Made by a program: the position numbers and the translations under genes. Source: a bacterium (lineage in GTDB: Bacteria > Chloroflexota > Dormibacteria > Dormibacterales > Dormibacteraceae). Taken from it: a DNA stretch of 64,000 nucleotides. Position 1 is the first letter of the stretch, and each line of letters opens with the position of its first letter. Below are positions 48,035-56,337 of this stretch, piece by piece. Below the pieces are notes generated by a model that was not told the DNA's origin, made no database searches, and saw only the letters and a list, made by a program, of their open reading frames with translations. The DNA lies in the NCBI GenBank assembly GCA_004299235.1, contig SCQL01000033.1, forward strand, positions 1-64,000, written 5' to 3'.

Positions 48035-49111
48035 ATGGCTACAGTCACCAGGGGATCTTCGGGAAAGCTCGAGGAGTTGCTCGGAGGGGATGCTCAGAAG
48101 CTCCTCGAGCACCAGTGCCGGACGGTGCCCAAAGAGCAGCTCCACCTCCCCGGACCCGACTTCGTCGACCGGGTCTGGAAGGACAGCGACCGGCCGGTTC
48201 GGGTGCTGAGCAGCCTGCAGTCGATCTTCGACCACGGCCGGCTCGCCGGCACCGGCTACGTGTCCATCCTGCCCGTCGACCAAGGCATCGAGCACAGCGC
48301 GGGCGCCTCATTCGCCCCCAATCCAATCTACTTCGATGGCGGCAAGATCGTCGAGCTCGCGGTCGAGGGCGGCTGCAACGCCGTCGCCTCGACCTTCGGC
48401 GTCCTCGGCTCCATCGCCCGGCGCTACGCCCACCGCATCCCGTTCATCTGCAAGATCAACCACAACGAGCTGCTCACGTACCCGAACCACAGCGACCAGA
48501 TCCTGTTCGGGACCGTCAAGGAGGCCTGGGAGCTGGGCGCCGTGGCGCTGGGCGCGACCATCTACTTCGGGTCGGCCGAATCCGACCGGCAGCTGCAGGA
48601 GATCGCCGCCGCCTTCCATCACGCCCACGAGCTCGGCATGGCGACGGTGCTGTGGTGCTACGTCCGCAACCCGGCGTTCAAGAAGGACGGAGTCAACTAC
48701 GAGGGCGCCGCCGACCTGACCGGGCAGGCGAACCACCTCGGGGTCTCGATCGAGGCCGACATCATCAAGCAGAAGCTGCCCGACACCAATCGGGGCTTCG
48801 AGGTCATCGGCTTCGGCAGGACGGCCGCGGCGGTTTACGACCAGCTGACCACCGACCACCCGATCGATCTCTGCCGTTATCAGGTGGTCAACTGCTACAT
48901 GGGGCGCTCCGGCCTGATCAATTCCGGGGGAGAGTCGAAAGGCGCCACCGACCTGAGGGAGGCCGTCAGGACGGCCGTCATCAACAAGCGCGCCGGTGGC
49001 ATGGGGCTGATCAGCGGCCGGAAATCGTTCCAACGTCCGATGAAGGAGGGAGTCGAGTTACTGAACGCAATTCAGGACGTGTACCTGAACCCGTCCGTGA
49101 CCATCGCGTAA
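48035..49111 (+). CDS. Class I fructose-bisphosphate aldolase (DhnA/FbaB type)
   Basis: The 358-residue protein matches the archaeal-type class I aldolase family: [62 protein letters not shown] (candidate Schiff-base Lys region), [13 protein letters not shown], and [14 protein letters not shown]. It cleaves fructose 1,6-bisphosphate in glycolysis. ATG 48035 has GAGGG 5 nt upstream. It is divergent from the GGDEF gene and followed with no gap by the metallo-hydrolase gene. Confidence 0.92.
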   Translation: MATVTRGSSGKLEELLGGDAQKLLEHQCRTVPKEQLHLPGPDFVDRVWKDSDRPVRVLSSLQSIFDHGRLAGTGYVSILPVDQGIEHSAGASFAPNPIYFDGGKIVELAVEGGCNAVASTFGVLGSIARRYAHRIPFICKINHNELLTYPNHSDQILFGTVKEAWELGAVALGATIYFGSAESDRQLQEIAAAFHHAHELGMATVLWCYVRNPAFKKDGVNYEGAADLTGQANHLGVSIEADIIKQKLPDTNRGFEVIGFGRTAAAVYDQLTTDHPIDLCRYQVVNCYMGRSGLINSGGESKGATDLREAVRTAVINKRAGGMGLISGRKSFQRPMKEGVELLNAIQDVYLNPSVTIA

Positions 49112-49797
49112 AACTCGCGTTCCTGGGCACCGGGGCCGCGTTTTCACCGGACCGATACAACGGGGCGGTCGTGGTCGATGGCCGCCTGCTCCTCGATGGC
49201 GGCGCGCCGCTGCTGCCGCACATGCGTCGCGTCGGAGTGGATGCCGGCGACATCGAGGTCGTCTTCCTCACGCACTTCCACGGCGACCACACGCTCGGCC
49301 TGCCGCCCTTCGTGCTGCATCGCATCTTCGTCGATCCGCGCCCGATCACTTTCGTCGGCCCTCCGGGCATCGAGGAGAGGCTCGAGGCGCTGTGGGAGGT
49401 CAGCTGGGGCGCCGACTGGAAGGGCGTCATGCGCCCACAGTTCAACGCGACCTATGAGGTCGCCAAGGCGTCCGGGATTGCGGCCGGTCACGAATACGAG
49501 TCGATCAGGCTCGACCACGGCTCCAGCGGCAGCAGCGGGTACCGCATCCGTGTCGACGGCCGCATCCTCGCCTACTCGGGGGATACCGAGCCGACGGCGC
49601 CGCTGGATGAGCTGGTCGAGGGCGCGGACATCGCCATCGTCGAAGCGACCGGACCGGGAGACGTGTTCAGTCACATGAGCTGGGAAGCGGCCACGGACCT
49701 GAAGAAGCGCCATCCGAGGACCCGCTTCATGTTCAACCACCTTTACGTGGGCACCGTCGACGGCGCCGTCAACGACCTGCAGGTGATCGAAGTCTGA
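49108..49797 (+). CDS. Metallo-beta-lactamase-fold hydrolase without a normal start codon
   Basis: The 230-codon frame encodes a full MBL-fold protein: [31 protein letters not shown], the metal motif [34 protein letters not shown], and MFNHLYVGT, similar to RNase Z-like hydrolases. The codon where the start should be is GTA (49108), and no ATG, GTG or TTG exists in frame for a long distance upstream. The sequence reads GCGTAAAACTC where GCGTGAAACTC would give the usual overlapping TGA stop and GTG start. So this may be a single-base change, sequencing error, or a rare start. The first downstream GTG at about 49168 would cut off the first strand. Confidence 0.78.
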   Translation, partial: VKLAFLGTGAAFSPDRYNGAVVVDGRLLLDGGAPLLPHMRRVGVDAGDIEVVFLTHFHGDHTLGLPPFVLHRIFVDPRPITFVGPPGIEERLEALWEVSWGADWKGVMRPQFNATYEVAKASGIAAGHEYESIRLDHGSSGSSGYRIRVDGRILAYSGDTEPTAPLDELVEGADIAIVEATGPGDVFSHMSWEAATDLKKRHPRTRFMFNHLYVGTVDGAVNDLQVIEV

Positions 49798-49808
49798 AGA
49801 CCGGCAAG

Positions 49809-50030
49809 GTGGGCGCGGCCCTGTTGGGTGTTGTGGCGGGCGGGGTCGCGGGGGTCCTGGTGTTCGCGGCCTTCGTCGGGCTCGGTCTCCTGCTGATGAG
49901 CCGTGTCTCGAACGCCATCCCGGTCGTCATTCTCGCCCTCGCCGGCGCCTACGCCGGGTGGCTCCTGGGTGTCATCGTCTTCGGCGCCGTGCGCGGCGCC
50001 GATGTCGAAGCCCAGGGGGGACCGAGATGA
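49809..50030 (+). CDS. Small membrane protein with two helices
   Basis: The 73-residue protein has two hydrophobic segments (AALLGVVAGGVAGVLVFAAFVGLGLLLM; AIPVVILALAGAYAGWLLGVIVFG) and a short charged tail. No family recognised. GTG 49809 is used; an earlier CTG overlapping the MBL stop is possible. Its stop overlaps the DUF3052-like gene start by 4 bp (ATGA), so it is in an operon with it. Confidence 0.65.
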   Translation: MGAALLGVVAGGVAGVLVFAAFVGLGLLLMSRVSNAIPVVILALAGAYAGWLLGVIVFGAVRGADVEAQGGPR

Positions 50031-50461
50031 GCCCTGATGCGCCACCGACCAAGCCTCTTCTCGACAAGCTCGGCGTCAGGGCCGGCGCGAGAGTGGCGGT
50101 CGTCGACATCGACGATCCCGGGTTCCTCACCCTGCTGCGTGAGCGCACCACCGATATCGTCCACAGCCGTCCGCGCGCACAATGCGACATGGTGTTTCTC
50201 GGAGCGCAGGACCACGACGACCTCCGGCGCTTGCACGAGGTCAAGAAATGGATCGAGCCCAATGGCGCGATCTGGGTCGTGAGGCCGAAGGGAGGGCGAG
50301 CCGCGCTGCGCGAGACCGACGTGATCGAGGCCGGGCTTGCCGCCGGGCTGGTGGACAACAAGATCGCCAGCTTCTCCCAGACTCACGGCGCGATGCGCTT
50401 CGTCTACCGGCTGCGCGACCGGCCGTCGCCGCGCCCGCGCCGGGCCCAGGCCGCGCCGTGA
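50027..50461 (+). CDS. DUF3052-like protein
   Basis: The 144-residue protein has LLDKLGVRAGARVAVVDIDDPGF, CDMVFLGAQDHDDLRRLHEVKKWIEPNGAIWVVRPKGG and LAAGLVDNKIASFSQTHGAMRFVYRL, a pattern I associate with the DUF3052 family, which has no known function. It overlaps its neighbours by 4 bp on both sides (ATGA, GTGA), showing tight co-translation with a small membrane protein and an acetyltransferase. Confidence 0.75.
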   Translation: MSPDAPPTKPLLDKLGVRAGARVAVVDIDDPGFLTLLRERTTDIVHSRPRAQCDMVFLGAQDHDDLRRLHEVKKWIEPNGAIWVVRPKGGRAALRETDVIEAGLAAGLVDNKIASFSQTHGAMRFVYRLRDRPSPRPRRAQAAP

Positions 50462-50937
50462 CCGTGAACATCCGCCAGGCCGGCGCCGCGGACGTGCCCG
50501 TGATCGCGGAGCTCATCCGTGCACTCGCCCGCTTCGAAAAGTTGGAGCACGAGGTGACGATGACCGAGGAGCTCCTGGCGCTCGCTCTGTTCGGCGAGCG
50601 GCCCTATGCCGAGGCGCTGCTGGCCGAGGACGATGGACGGCCGATCGGCTTCGCCCTGTTCTTTCACACCTTCTCGACCTTTCTCGCCCTGCCCGGGATC
50701 CATCTCGAGGACCTGTTCGTCGTCCCTGAGCACCGCGGGCAAGGAGTTGGCCGTGCACTGCTGATGCATCTAGCGCACGTGGCGGTTGAACGTGGATGCG
50801 GGCGGCTCGAATGGTCCGTCCTCGACTGGAACACGGAGGCGATCGGTTTTTACGAGCGCCTGGGCGCCCGGCCAACTTCGGACTGGACCGTGTACCGCCT
50901 GGCCGGCGAGGCGCTCCGAGCGGTTGCGGGAGAATAG
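50458..50937 (+). CDS. GNAT acetyltransferase
   Basis: The 159-residue protein has GNAT motifs NIRQAGAADVPVIAELIRALARFEKLEHEV, the acetyl-CoA loop VVPEHRGQGVGRALLMHLAHVAVERG and LDWNTEAIGFYERLGARPTSDWTVYRL, close to the spermidine/diamine acetyltransferase-like (SAT1) group. The substrate is not certain. GTG 50458 overlaps the DUF3052-like stop by 4 bp. Confidence 0.9.
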   Translation: MTVNIRQAGAADVPVIAELIRALARFEKLEHEVTMTEELLALALFGERPYAEALLAEDDGRPIGFALFFHTFSTFLALPGIHLEDLFVVPEHRGQGVGRALLMHLAHVAVERGCGRLEWSVLDWNTEAIGFYERLGARPTSDWTVYRLAGEALRAVAGE

Positions 50938-50944
50938 TCACCTG

Positions 50945-51238
50945 ATGGAAGTGCTCAAGCCGAAAGCGATGGATGTTCATCCCGGAGAGGAGATCGCCGG
51001 CTGGGCGCGCGCTCAGCTCGAGATCGCCCGCTCGATCCTGGACAACCCGGGCGGCGGCCTGCTGTTCGCGACGCAGACGATCGGCCAGGTGAAGTCGGCG
51101 CTGCACGAGCGCGACGCCGCGCGCTGGGAAGACGTGGTCGCCGAGCTCGACCGGGCCGAGGATGCCGGCGTCCGGCGCGAGTTCGATGCCGCACGCGGCC
51201 GGCTTGACAAGGTCGTCGCCAAGCTCACATCCCACTAG
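50945..51238 (+). CDS. Small hypothetical helical protein
   Basis: The 97-residue protein reads MEVLKPKAMDVHPGEEIAGWARAQLEIARSILDNPGGGLLFATQTIGQVKSALHERDAARWEDVVAELDRAEDAGVRREFDAARGRLDKVVAKL and is predicted mostly helical. No recognised family or catalytic motif. It starts 7 bp after the acetyltransferase stop and ends before a strong inverted repeat, so it is the last gene of this operon. Confidence 0.7.
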   Translation: MEVLKPKAMDVHPGEEIAGWARAQLEIARSILDNPGGGLLFATQTIGQVKSALHERDAARWEDVVAELDRAEDAGVRREFDAARGRLDKVVAKLTSH

Positions 51239-51243
51239 CGCCG

Positions 51244-51273
51244 GCGGCCGCGTGACTGATCGGACGCGGCCGC
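51244..51273. terminator. 10-bp perfect inverted repeat, candidate terminator
   Basis: GCGGCCGCGT (51244-51253) pairs with ACGCGGCCGC (51264-51273) around a 10-nt loop. It lies between the 50945-51238 gene and uppP. There is no U-tract, so it may be a GC-type terminator or a binding site. Confidence 0.45.
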
Positions 51274-51286
51274 GAATCTTCGATCC

Positions 51287-52159
51287 ATGTCCGTAGTCCA
51301 GGCCCTGTTCATGGGCCTGCTGCAGGGCGCCACCGAGCTCTTCCCTGTCTCGTCGCTGGGCCACGCGGTGCTCCTGCCCAGCCTGCTGCACTGGAGCTTC
51401 AAGCAATCCGACCCGTCATTCGTCCCCTTTTTGGTGCTGCTCCATCTCGGCACGGCGGGAGCCCTTCTGGTCATCTACCGCGCGCAATGGGTGGCCATCG
51501 TCCGCGGCTTTTTCAGCGCCGCTGTGAGCGGCCGGATCCGCACCGACTCGGAACGATTGGCCATGCTGCTGCTGGTCGGAACGATTCCCGCCGGAATCCT
51601 CGGCGTCTATCTCGAGCATCAGCTGAAGAGGCTGTTCGCAAGCCCCAAGGCGGCGGTGGGATTCCTCATCGTCAATGGCCTCCTGATGCTCGGGGCCGAG
51701 GTCCTGAGACGCCGCGCGGAACACCGAGCGGCGCTCGCCGACAAGCCTCGCGAAGAGCAGGAGGCGCGCTTCGCGGAAGCCGAGCACATCAGCTTTCGCG
51801 CCGCGGCGCTGGTCGGCGCCTGCCAGGCCATGGCGCTCCTGCCCGGCATCTCGCGCTCGGGAGTCACCATCGCCGGCGGGCTGCTGGCCGGCCTCCGGCA
51901 CCAGGAGGCGGCGCGCTTTTCCTTCTTGCTGGCCACGCCGATAATCGCGGCGGCGGGCCTGATCGAGGTACCGCAGCTCTTCTCGTCGCACGTGCCGATC
52001 GGTGAATACCTGGCGGGCGCGGTGCTGGCCTTCGCCGCCGCGTACCTGAGCGCGCGCTTCCTGCTCCGCTACTTCCGGTCGGGCCGCCTCGATCCCTACG
52101 GCTGGTACTGCGCCGCGGCCGGGCTCGTCAGCCTGACTTTGCTAACGTTTCGTCCGTGA
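51287..52159 (+). CDS. uppP: Undecaprenyl-diphosphatase UppP
   Basis: The 290-residue membrane protein recycles the lipid carrier for peptidoglycan and other wall polymers and gives bacitracin resistance. It has the family motifs GLLQGATELFPVSSLGHAVLLP near the start and LLPGISRSGVTIAGGLLAGL, plus about eight hydrophobic segments. Its stop overlaps the next small membrane gene by 4 bp. Confidence 0.95.
   Translation: MSVVQALFMGLLQGATELFPVSSLGHAVLLPSLLHWSFKQSDPSFVPFLVLLHLGTAGALLVIYRAQWVAIVRGFFSAAVSGRIRTDSERLAMLLLVGTIPAGILGVYLEHQLKRLFASPKAAVGFLIVNGLLMLGAEVLRRRAEHRAALADKPREEQEARFAEAEHISFRAAALVGACQAMALLPGISRSGVTIAGGLLAGLRHQEAARFSFLLATPIIAAAGLIEVPQLFSSHVPIGEYLAGAVLAFAAAYLSARFLLRYFRSGRLDPYGWYCAAAGLVSLTLLTFRP
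52143..52148 (+). promoter_or_regulatory. -10 hexamer TAACGT of a leaderless promoter
   Basis: TAACGT, inside the 3' end of uppP, is followed by 7 nt and GTG 52156, the start of a small membrane protein. Confidence 0.45.
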
Positions 52160-52359
52160 GGGGAAACTCGCTGGCCGTCGCACTGGTGGCGCTCGCCGTC
52201 ATCTTCGTGGTGGTGGCGGGCCTCTACGCCGTCGGTGCGATCCAGATCCTGGTCACCGACCCGCACGCCAAGCACCACTACACCCACGCCATCCTCTTCA
52301 TCGCCCTGGCAGTCGCCAGCCTGGTCGCCGCGAACTTCGCCCGGTCGAAGACGGTCTAG
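52156..52359 (+). CDS. Small two-helix membrane protein
   Basis: The 67-residue protein has two hydrophobic helices (LAVALVALAVIFVVVAGLYAVGAIQIL; AILFIALAVASLVAANFA) joined by a histidine-rich loop DPHAKHHYTH. The loop could bind a metal. No family recognised. It overlaps uppP by 4 bp and meets the convergent flavoprotein gene with a 4-bp overlap. Confidence 0.68.
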   Translation: MRGNSLAVALVALAVIFVVVAGLYAVGAIQILVTDPHAKHHYTHAILFIALAVASLVAANFARSKTV

Positions 52360-53855
52360 TCAGCGGCGATCCTCGCCGGCACCTGCCGGCCTGACTCGTC
52401 GCGCTCACCGACCCGAACGTCCTCGTGGTACACGGCGTCGGCGTTGACCTTCCAGGGGTCGAACCCCGATCCCGTCGCGATGTTCCTTGCGACCAGGAGG
52501 GCGGTCATCATCGAGTGGTCCTGGTTGTTGTACTTGTGCATCCCGTTGCGCCCGACCAGGTGCAGGTTCCGCAGCCGCGTGCGGAGGTAATCGCGCACCA
52601 CCTCCACGTTCGACTGGTAAGCGTCGTCGTAGACGGGATAGGCCTTCGGCTGGCGGACCACCACCCCATCGAAGACCTCGCCGGGCGAACAGATGCCCAG
52701 CTGGGCGAGCTCCCTGCCCGCCAGGTCGATGAGCGCGCCGTCGTCCGAGCTCCACAGGCCGTCGCCCTCGAAGCAGAAGTACTCCAGGCCCAAGCACGTC
52801 TTGCTTGGGTCCGGCACCATGTCAGGGCTCCAGTTCTTGAAGTTCTGGATGCGGCCGACGCGAACGCTCGGATCATGGATGTAGATCCAGTTGTCCGGGA
52901 ACACATCGGCGCGATCGATCATCAGCGCCACGGTGATGAAGTCGCGATACGAGAGGCTGCCGGCGGCCCGCCGGACCGCTTCGGGTGGGGCGGGGTCGAG
53001 GCGCGTGATCAGCTCGCGGATCGGAATGCTCGAGATGAAATCGCTGCCGGCATGCTCTTCGGTCGCACCTGTCGCCGTGCGCGTCGTCACCGACCGGACG
53101 CGGCCGCCGTCGTGCTCGACTCGGACGACCGAGCGCCCGAGAAGCACCGGGTGGCCTTTCTCCTGGCTGATGCCGGCCACGCGCTCCCACATCTGGCCCG
53201 GCCCCAGCCGCGGGTAGCGGAACCTGTCGATCAGCGTGGTGACGATCTCACCACGGTGGCTCGGGCGCCGCTTCGGCAGCAGCGCACTGGTGATGACCAG
53301 CCACAGATCGAGGCTCTTGATGCGCTGCGCCGCCCAGTCGGCCGAGAGCTCCTTGGTGCTGATTCCCCATACCTTTTCCGTGTAGGTCTTGAAGAAGATG
53401 CTGTACAGGCGCCAGCCGAACTGGTTGCGAACCCAATCCTCCAGGCTCCGAGGGTGCTTGACGGGCTGAAGGCGCGCCCACGCGTAGCTCGCCAAGCAGC
53501 GCACCGTCTCCAGCGGCCCCAGGTTCCGCAGCGCGTTGGCGGCCTTCAGCGGATAGGCAAAGAACCGGCCGCGGTAGTAGATCCGCGAGAGGCGGTCGCG
53601 CGTGAGCATCTCGGGCCCGAGGATCTCGGTCCACAGGTCCTCGACCTCCTGGTTCTTGGAGAAGAAACGATGGCCGCCGATGTCGAAGCGGTACCCGTTG
53701 CGCTCCGCCGTGCGGGCGAGACCGCCCACCTGCCTAGGGTCCTGCTCGAGCACCGTCGTCGGGACGTCGTGCTTGAGCAGTTCGTAGCCGGCCGTCAGGC
53801 CGGCGGGGCCCGCGCCCATGATCACGACGTGCCGGCGCTCGCCCTCGGCGACCAA
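52356..53855 (-). CDS. FAD-dependent amine-oxidase/UDP-galactopyranose mutase-like protein
   Basis: The 499-residue protein starts with a Rossmann FAD site (VVIMGAGPAGLTAGYELLKHDVPTTVLEQD), then VGGLARTAERNGYRFDIGGHRFFSKN and YTEKVWGISTKELSADWAAQRI, and ends with LHLVGRNGMHKYNNQDHSMMTALLVARNI. These features match UDP-galactopyranose mutase-like and protoporphyrinogen-oxidase-like proteins found in cell-surface glycan genes; no other glycan genes are adjacent. TTG 53855 is chosen because TACCCT lies 9 nt before it; a GTG at 53864 directly abuts that box. Confidence 0.85.
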   Translation of the reverse strand: MVAEGERRHVVIMGAGPAGLTAGYELLKHDVPTTVLEQDPRQVGGLARTAERNGYRFDIGGHRFFSKNQEVEDLWTEILGPEMLTRDRLSRIYYRGRFFAYPLKAANALRNLGPLETVRCLASYAWARLQPVKHPRSLEDWVRNQFGWRLYSIFFKTYTEKVWGISTKELSADWAAQRIKSLDLWLVITSALLPKRRPSHRGEIVTTLIDRFRYPRLGPGQMWERVAGISQEKGHPVLLGRSVVRVEHDGGRVRSVTTRTATGATEEHAGSDFISSIPIRELITRLDPAPPEAVRRAAGSLSYRDFITVALMIDRADVFPDNWIYIHDPSVRVGRIQNFKNWSPDMVPDPSKTCLGLEYFCFEGDGLWSSDDGALIDLAGRELAQLGICSPGEVFDGVVVRQPKAYPVYDDAYQSNVEVVRDYLRTRLRNLHLVGRNGMHKYNNQDHSMMTALLVARNIATGSGFDPWKVNADAVYHEDVRVGERDESGRQVPARIAAD

Positions 53856-53904
53856 AGTCCCCACAGGGTATCAACGCGGCTTGGCCGTTCAGCGGTCCTT
53901 CGGG

Positions 53905-54411
53905 TTAGTCGACCGGCCCTTGGCTGCGGACTTCGTCGACTCTGACCAGGGCCTCGCGAAGGCCTTTGATCCAATCCGCCTGGTGCATCCCCACCAGTCG
54001 CACGCACCAGGCAAGCGCGTCGCTGCGGCTGCGGGCCACCCCGCCCGCGACGAGGGTGTCCAGGATGGAGCGCTCGGACATGCGCAGGCGGGTCATGACC
54101 GGGGCGCTGAGAGTGGTGAAGACCTTCGTCTCCGCGCCACAGCTGGCACCCCAGGCGACCTTGCGGCGGAAGTGACGCTCGGCCTCTCGGGCGATCCTCA
54201 CCCGCTCGTCTCGAGTCTCCTCCCGGAAGCGGTCGATGCGAGCCTCCCGAGCCGCGGCGCGGCCCTCGGCCGAGGTGCCGCTGGCGAGCTCGACGTCAGG
54301 CAGGATCCCGACGACCAGGATCTCCTCTCCATCGGAGGTGACCTCCGGCGGGCCGTAAAACCAGGTCTTGGGGAGCCTGGAGGCAAACCAGGCGCGAATG
54401 TCCTCGGCCAT
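53905..54411 (-). CDS. Hypothetical protein with C-terminal RHH-like region
   Basis: The 168-residue protein starts MAEDIRAWFASRLPKTWFYGPPEVTSDGEEILVVGILPDVEL and has a basic middle part (RIDRFREETRDERVRIAREAERHFRRKVAWG). The C-terminus, RLRMSERSILDTLVAGGVARSRSDALAWCVRLV, resembles a ribbon-helix-helix DNA-binding domain. It lies 48 bp downstream of ssb on the same strand but has its own TAATCT box 8 nt before ATG 54411. Function unknown. Confidence 0.7.
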   Translation of the reverse strand: MAEDIRAWFASRLPKTWFYGPPEVTSDGEEILVVGILPDVELASGTSAEGRAAAREARIDRFREETRDERVRIAREAERHFRRKVAWGASCGAETKVFTTLSAPVMTRLRMSERSILDTLVAGGVARSRSDALAWCVRLVGMHQADWIKGLREALVRVDEVRSQGPVD

Positions 54412-54419
54412 CAATTACA

Positions 54420-54425
54420 AGATTA
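54420..54425 (-). promoter_or_regulatory. -10 hexamer TAATCT of a leaderless promoter
   Basis: On the minus strand TAATCT is followed by 8 nt and ATG 54411 of the RHH-like gene; no Shine-Dalgarno sequence is present. Confidence 0.5.
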
Positions 54426-54459
54426 CTGCGCCCGCCCGCCGGCGGACTTGCGGCGCCCT

Positions 54460-54807
54460 CTAGGCGGCGGCCTCCTGCGGCTTCGGACCGAGCAGCTTCA
54501 GCTCCTCCACGATCACCTCGGTGCGCGAGCGCTTCTGGCCGGCGGTGTCCTGCCACGAACTCGTCTGCAGCCGGCCGTCCGCGTAGACCAACCGGCCCTT
54601 GCGCAGGTACTGGCCGGCAACCTCCGCCTGCCTGCCGAAGAGCACGAGGTGATGGAATTCGGTCGCCTCTTTCGGATTGCCGTCCTCGTCCTTGCCCGTG
54701 TACGTGTTGGTCGCCAGCCGCAGGTTGGCGACGTGCACGCCTTTCGGCGTCGCCTTGACGTCCGGGTCCGCCGCCAGGTGGCCGACGAGAATCACCTTGT
54801 TGACCAT
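54460..54807 (-). CDS. ssb: Single-stranded DNA-binding protein
   Basis: The 115-residue protein has the OB-fold core of SSB: VNKVILVGHLAADPDVKATPKGVHVANLRLATN, EATEFHHLVLFGRQAEVAGQYLRKGRLVYADGRLQTSSWQDTAGQKRSRTEVIVEELKLLG. It lacks the acidic C-terminal tip (DDDIPF) that recruits replication partners and ends PKPQEAAA, so it may be a secondary or specialised SSB. GGAGGTG lies 6 nt before ATG 54807. Just upstream is a 29-bp tandem repeat and the VirB-like/LytM operon on the same strand. Confidence 0.9.
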   Translation of the reverse strand: MVNKVILVGHLAADPDVKATPKGVHVANLRLATNTYTGKDEDGNPKEATEFHHLVLFGRQAEVAGQYLRKGRLVYADGRLQTSSWQDTAGQKRSRTEVIVEELKLLGPKPQEAAA

Positions 54808-54822
54808 TCGAAACACCTCCGT

Positions 54823-54880
54823 GAATGCCGGGCGCGCGCGGGGCGCACCTCGAATGCCGGGAGCGCGCGGGGCGCACTTC
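54823..54880 (-). repeat. Two 29-bp tandem repeats in the ssb leader
   Basis: GAATGCCGGGCGCGCGCGGG... at 54823-54851 is repeated at 54852-54880 with two mismatches (C/A at position 11, C/T at position 27). The second unit lies immediately before the ssb ribosome-binding site on the minus strand. The GC-rich core could fold or serve as an operator. Confidence 0.85.
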
Positions 54881-54937
54881 AAACCTGCCCGCAGCGTAAA
54901 TGCGCACGGCAGGCCTGCAAACCCAGGTGGTTAAGGG

Positions 54938-55435
54938 TCAAGACGCCAGCCACGCCTCCGGGTCGACCGAGCGCCCGTCGACCTGGACCTCGAAGTGGAC
55001 GTGGGCACCGGTCGCCCTGCCGGTAGCGCCGACCTCGCCGATCACCTGGCCGGCGCTGACCGCCTGACCCTCGGCGACGCCGATGACCGACAGGTGGCCG
55101 TAGAAGACGCGCACGTGCGCGGCGGCCGTGACCAGGACGTAGCGCCCCGCGCCTTCAGGATCGAATCCGACGTGCGCCGTCCCCGCCGTGGCGGAGTGGA
55201 CGGCGGAGCCGATCGGAGCGGCCAGGTCGACGCCGGTGTGCACGTGCCGGCCGGGGCAGAACGGGTCGAATGGCTCCAGCTCGAGGCTCGTGCACCCGAA
55301 CGGCTGGCTGACGCGCGCGCCCGGGACGACCGCACCCATGGGCAGCCTCACGTGGCTCGGAACTTGCGAGGCGATCACCATCCAGACCAGGAGAGCGCCG
55401 GCGCCGAGCCCGGCCGCACGCAGCAGGGCGATCAC
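54938..55435 (-). CDS. LytM-type (M23) zinc endopeptidase, membrane-anchored
   Basis: The 165-residue protein has one N-terminal membrane helix (LRAAGLGAGALLVWMVIASQVPS) and a lysostaphin-type peptidase domain with the zinc ligands in HVHTGVDLAAPIG (His, Asp) and GAHVHFEV (HxH), plus VFYGHLS. It should cut peptidoglycan cross-links. GTG 55435 overlaps the VirB6-like gene stop by 4 bp, so it is last in the VirB2-VirB6-peptidase operon. Peptidases of this type help conjugation machines pass the cell wall, which fits the neighbours. Confidence 0.9.
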   Translation of the reverse strand: MIALLRAAGLGAGALLVWMVIASQVPSHVRLPMGAVVPGARVSQPFGCTSLELEPFDPFCPGRHVHTGVDLAAPIGSAVHSATAGTAHVGFDPEGAGRYVLVTAAAHVRVFYGHLSVIGVAEGQAVSAGQVIGEVGATGRATGAHVHFEVQVDGRSVDPEAWLAS

Positions 55436-56331
55436 GCCGCGTGCGCGACCAGGTGCTCGAAGCCGTGAAACGCGTGCGTTAGCGCCGACTCCAGCCGGTG
55501 AGCCGCCTTCTCGGCGCCTCCCATCGCACCGGGCACCTTGAAGACGATCAGCAGCGAGGCCAGCGCGAACAGGTGATGGACCGGCGAGTGGCCGCCGTTC
55601 TCCAACCCGAAGCCGATCGCCAGGACGAAGAGCTGCGCCGGCTGCATCAGCAGGTTGGTGATCAGGAGCGAGCTCCAAAGCTTCGACATGTGATGGGTCT
55701 CAGGCAGCGTGAAAAGCAGACCCGCAAGCGGCGCCGTGATGGCGAGCACGATGAGGATCGCGTAGCGGACCAGGTACGTGATCGCGAGCACGTCGTAACC
55801 GGCCGCCAGCGCGCCGGTGGTGACGATCTGCCAGGCCCCGGCGGTCTGGTCGAGCCCGTAGTTGTTCCACCAGTCGTTCCAGTTCGGGATCGTGCCGAAG
55901 CTGTAAACGGCGGCGCTGAGGGTGTTGCTGATCTGAACCGTGGCCTGGAACAGCGGCAGGGCGAAGTTGATCAGCACCACGCCCATGAACAGGCGCGGCA
56001 GCAGGATGCGGGCCGTGTACTGGGTGCGAAGCCCGTGGCCCCACATGATTCGATACGAGGCCCAGACCGCGACCAGGACGAGGGCTGAGTCCGCCACCGC
56101 CTGGACCGCGGGCTCGAAACGCTGGATCGTCAGGTTGGTGACGAAATCGCCGCCGGTTTCGAAGTCGGTGATGCTGAGGATGAACCCGAACCAGACCTTC
56201 AACAGGAGACCGAGGCTGTTGTCGACCAGCCACGCCACCACCAGGTTGGGGTGCCCGAGGGGCCACAGGGCGCCGTCGATCCGGCCGACCGTCTCGTAGA
56301 TCAGCTTCAGGTAGCTGTAGATCTGGTCCAT
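55432..56331 (-). CDS. VirB6/TrbL-like polytopic membrane protein
   Basis: The 299-residue protein has about six membrane segments (VAWLVDNSLGLLLKVWFGFILSI; VADSALVLVAVWASYRIMWG; ILLPRLFMGVVLINFALPLF; AILIVLAITAPLAGLLFTLP; LLITNLLMQPAQLFVLAIGFGLE; HHLFALASLLIVFKVPGAMGG) with RLFMGVVLINFALP resembling the conserved region of type IV secretion VirB6/TrbL proteins. The gene starts 6 bp after the VirB2-like gene and overlaps the LytM gene by 4 bp. No VirB4, VirB11, VirD4 or relaxase genes are in the window. The VirB6 link is from topology and context. Confidence 0.78.
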   Translation of the reverse strand: MDQIYSYLKLIYETVGRIDGALWPLGHPNLVVAWLVDNSLGLLLKVWFGFILSITDFETGGDFVTNLTIQRFEPAVQAVADSALVLVAVWASYRIMWGHGLRTQYTARILLPRLFMGVVLINFALPLFQATVQISNTLSAAVYSFGTIPNWNDWWNNYGLDQTAGAWQIVTTGALAAGYDVLAITYLVRYAILIVLAITAPLAGLLFTLPETHHMSKLWSSLLITNLLMQPAQLFVLAIGFGLENGGHSPVHHLFALASLLIVFKVPGAMGGAEKAAHRLESALTHAFHGFEHLVAHAA

Positions 56332-56337
56332 CGGCGG

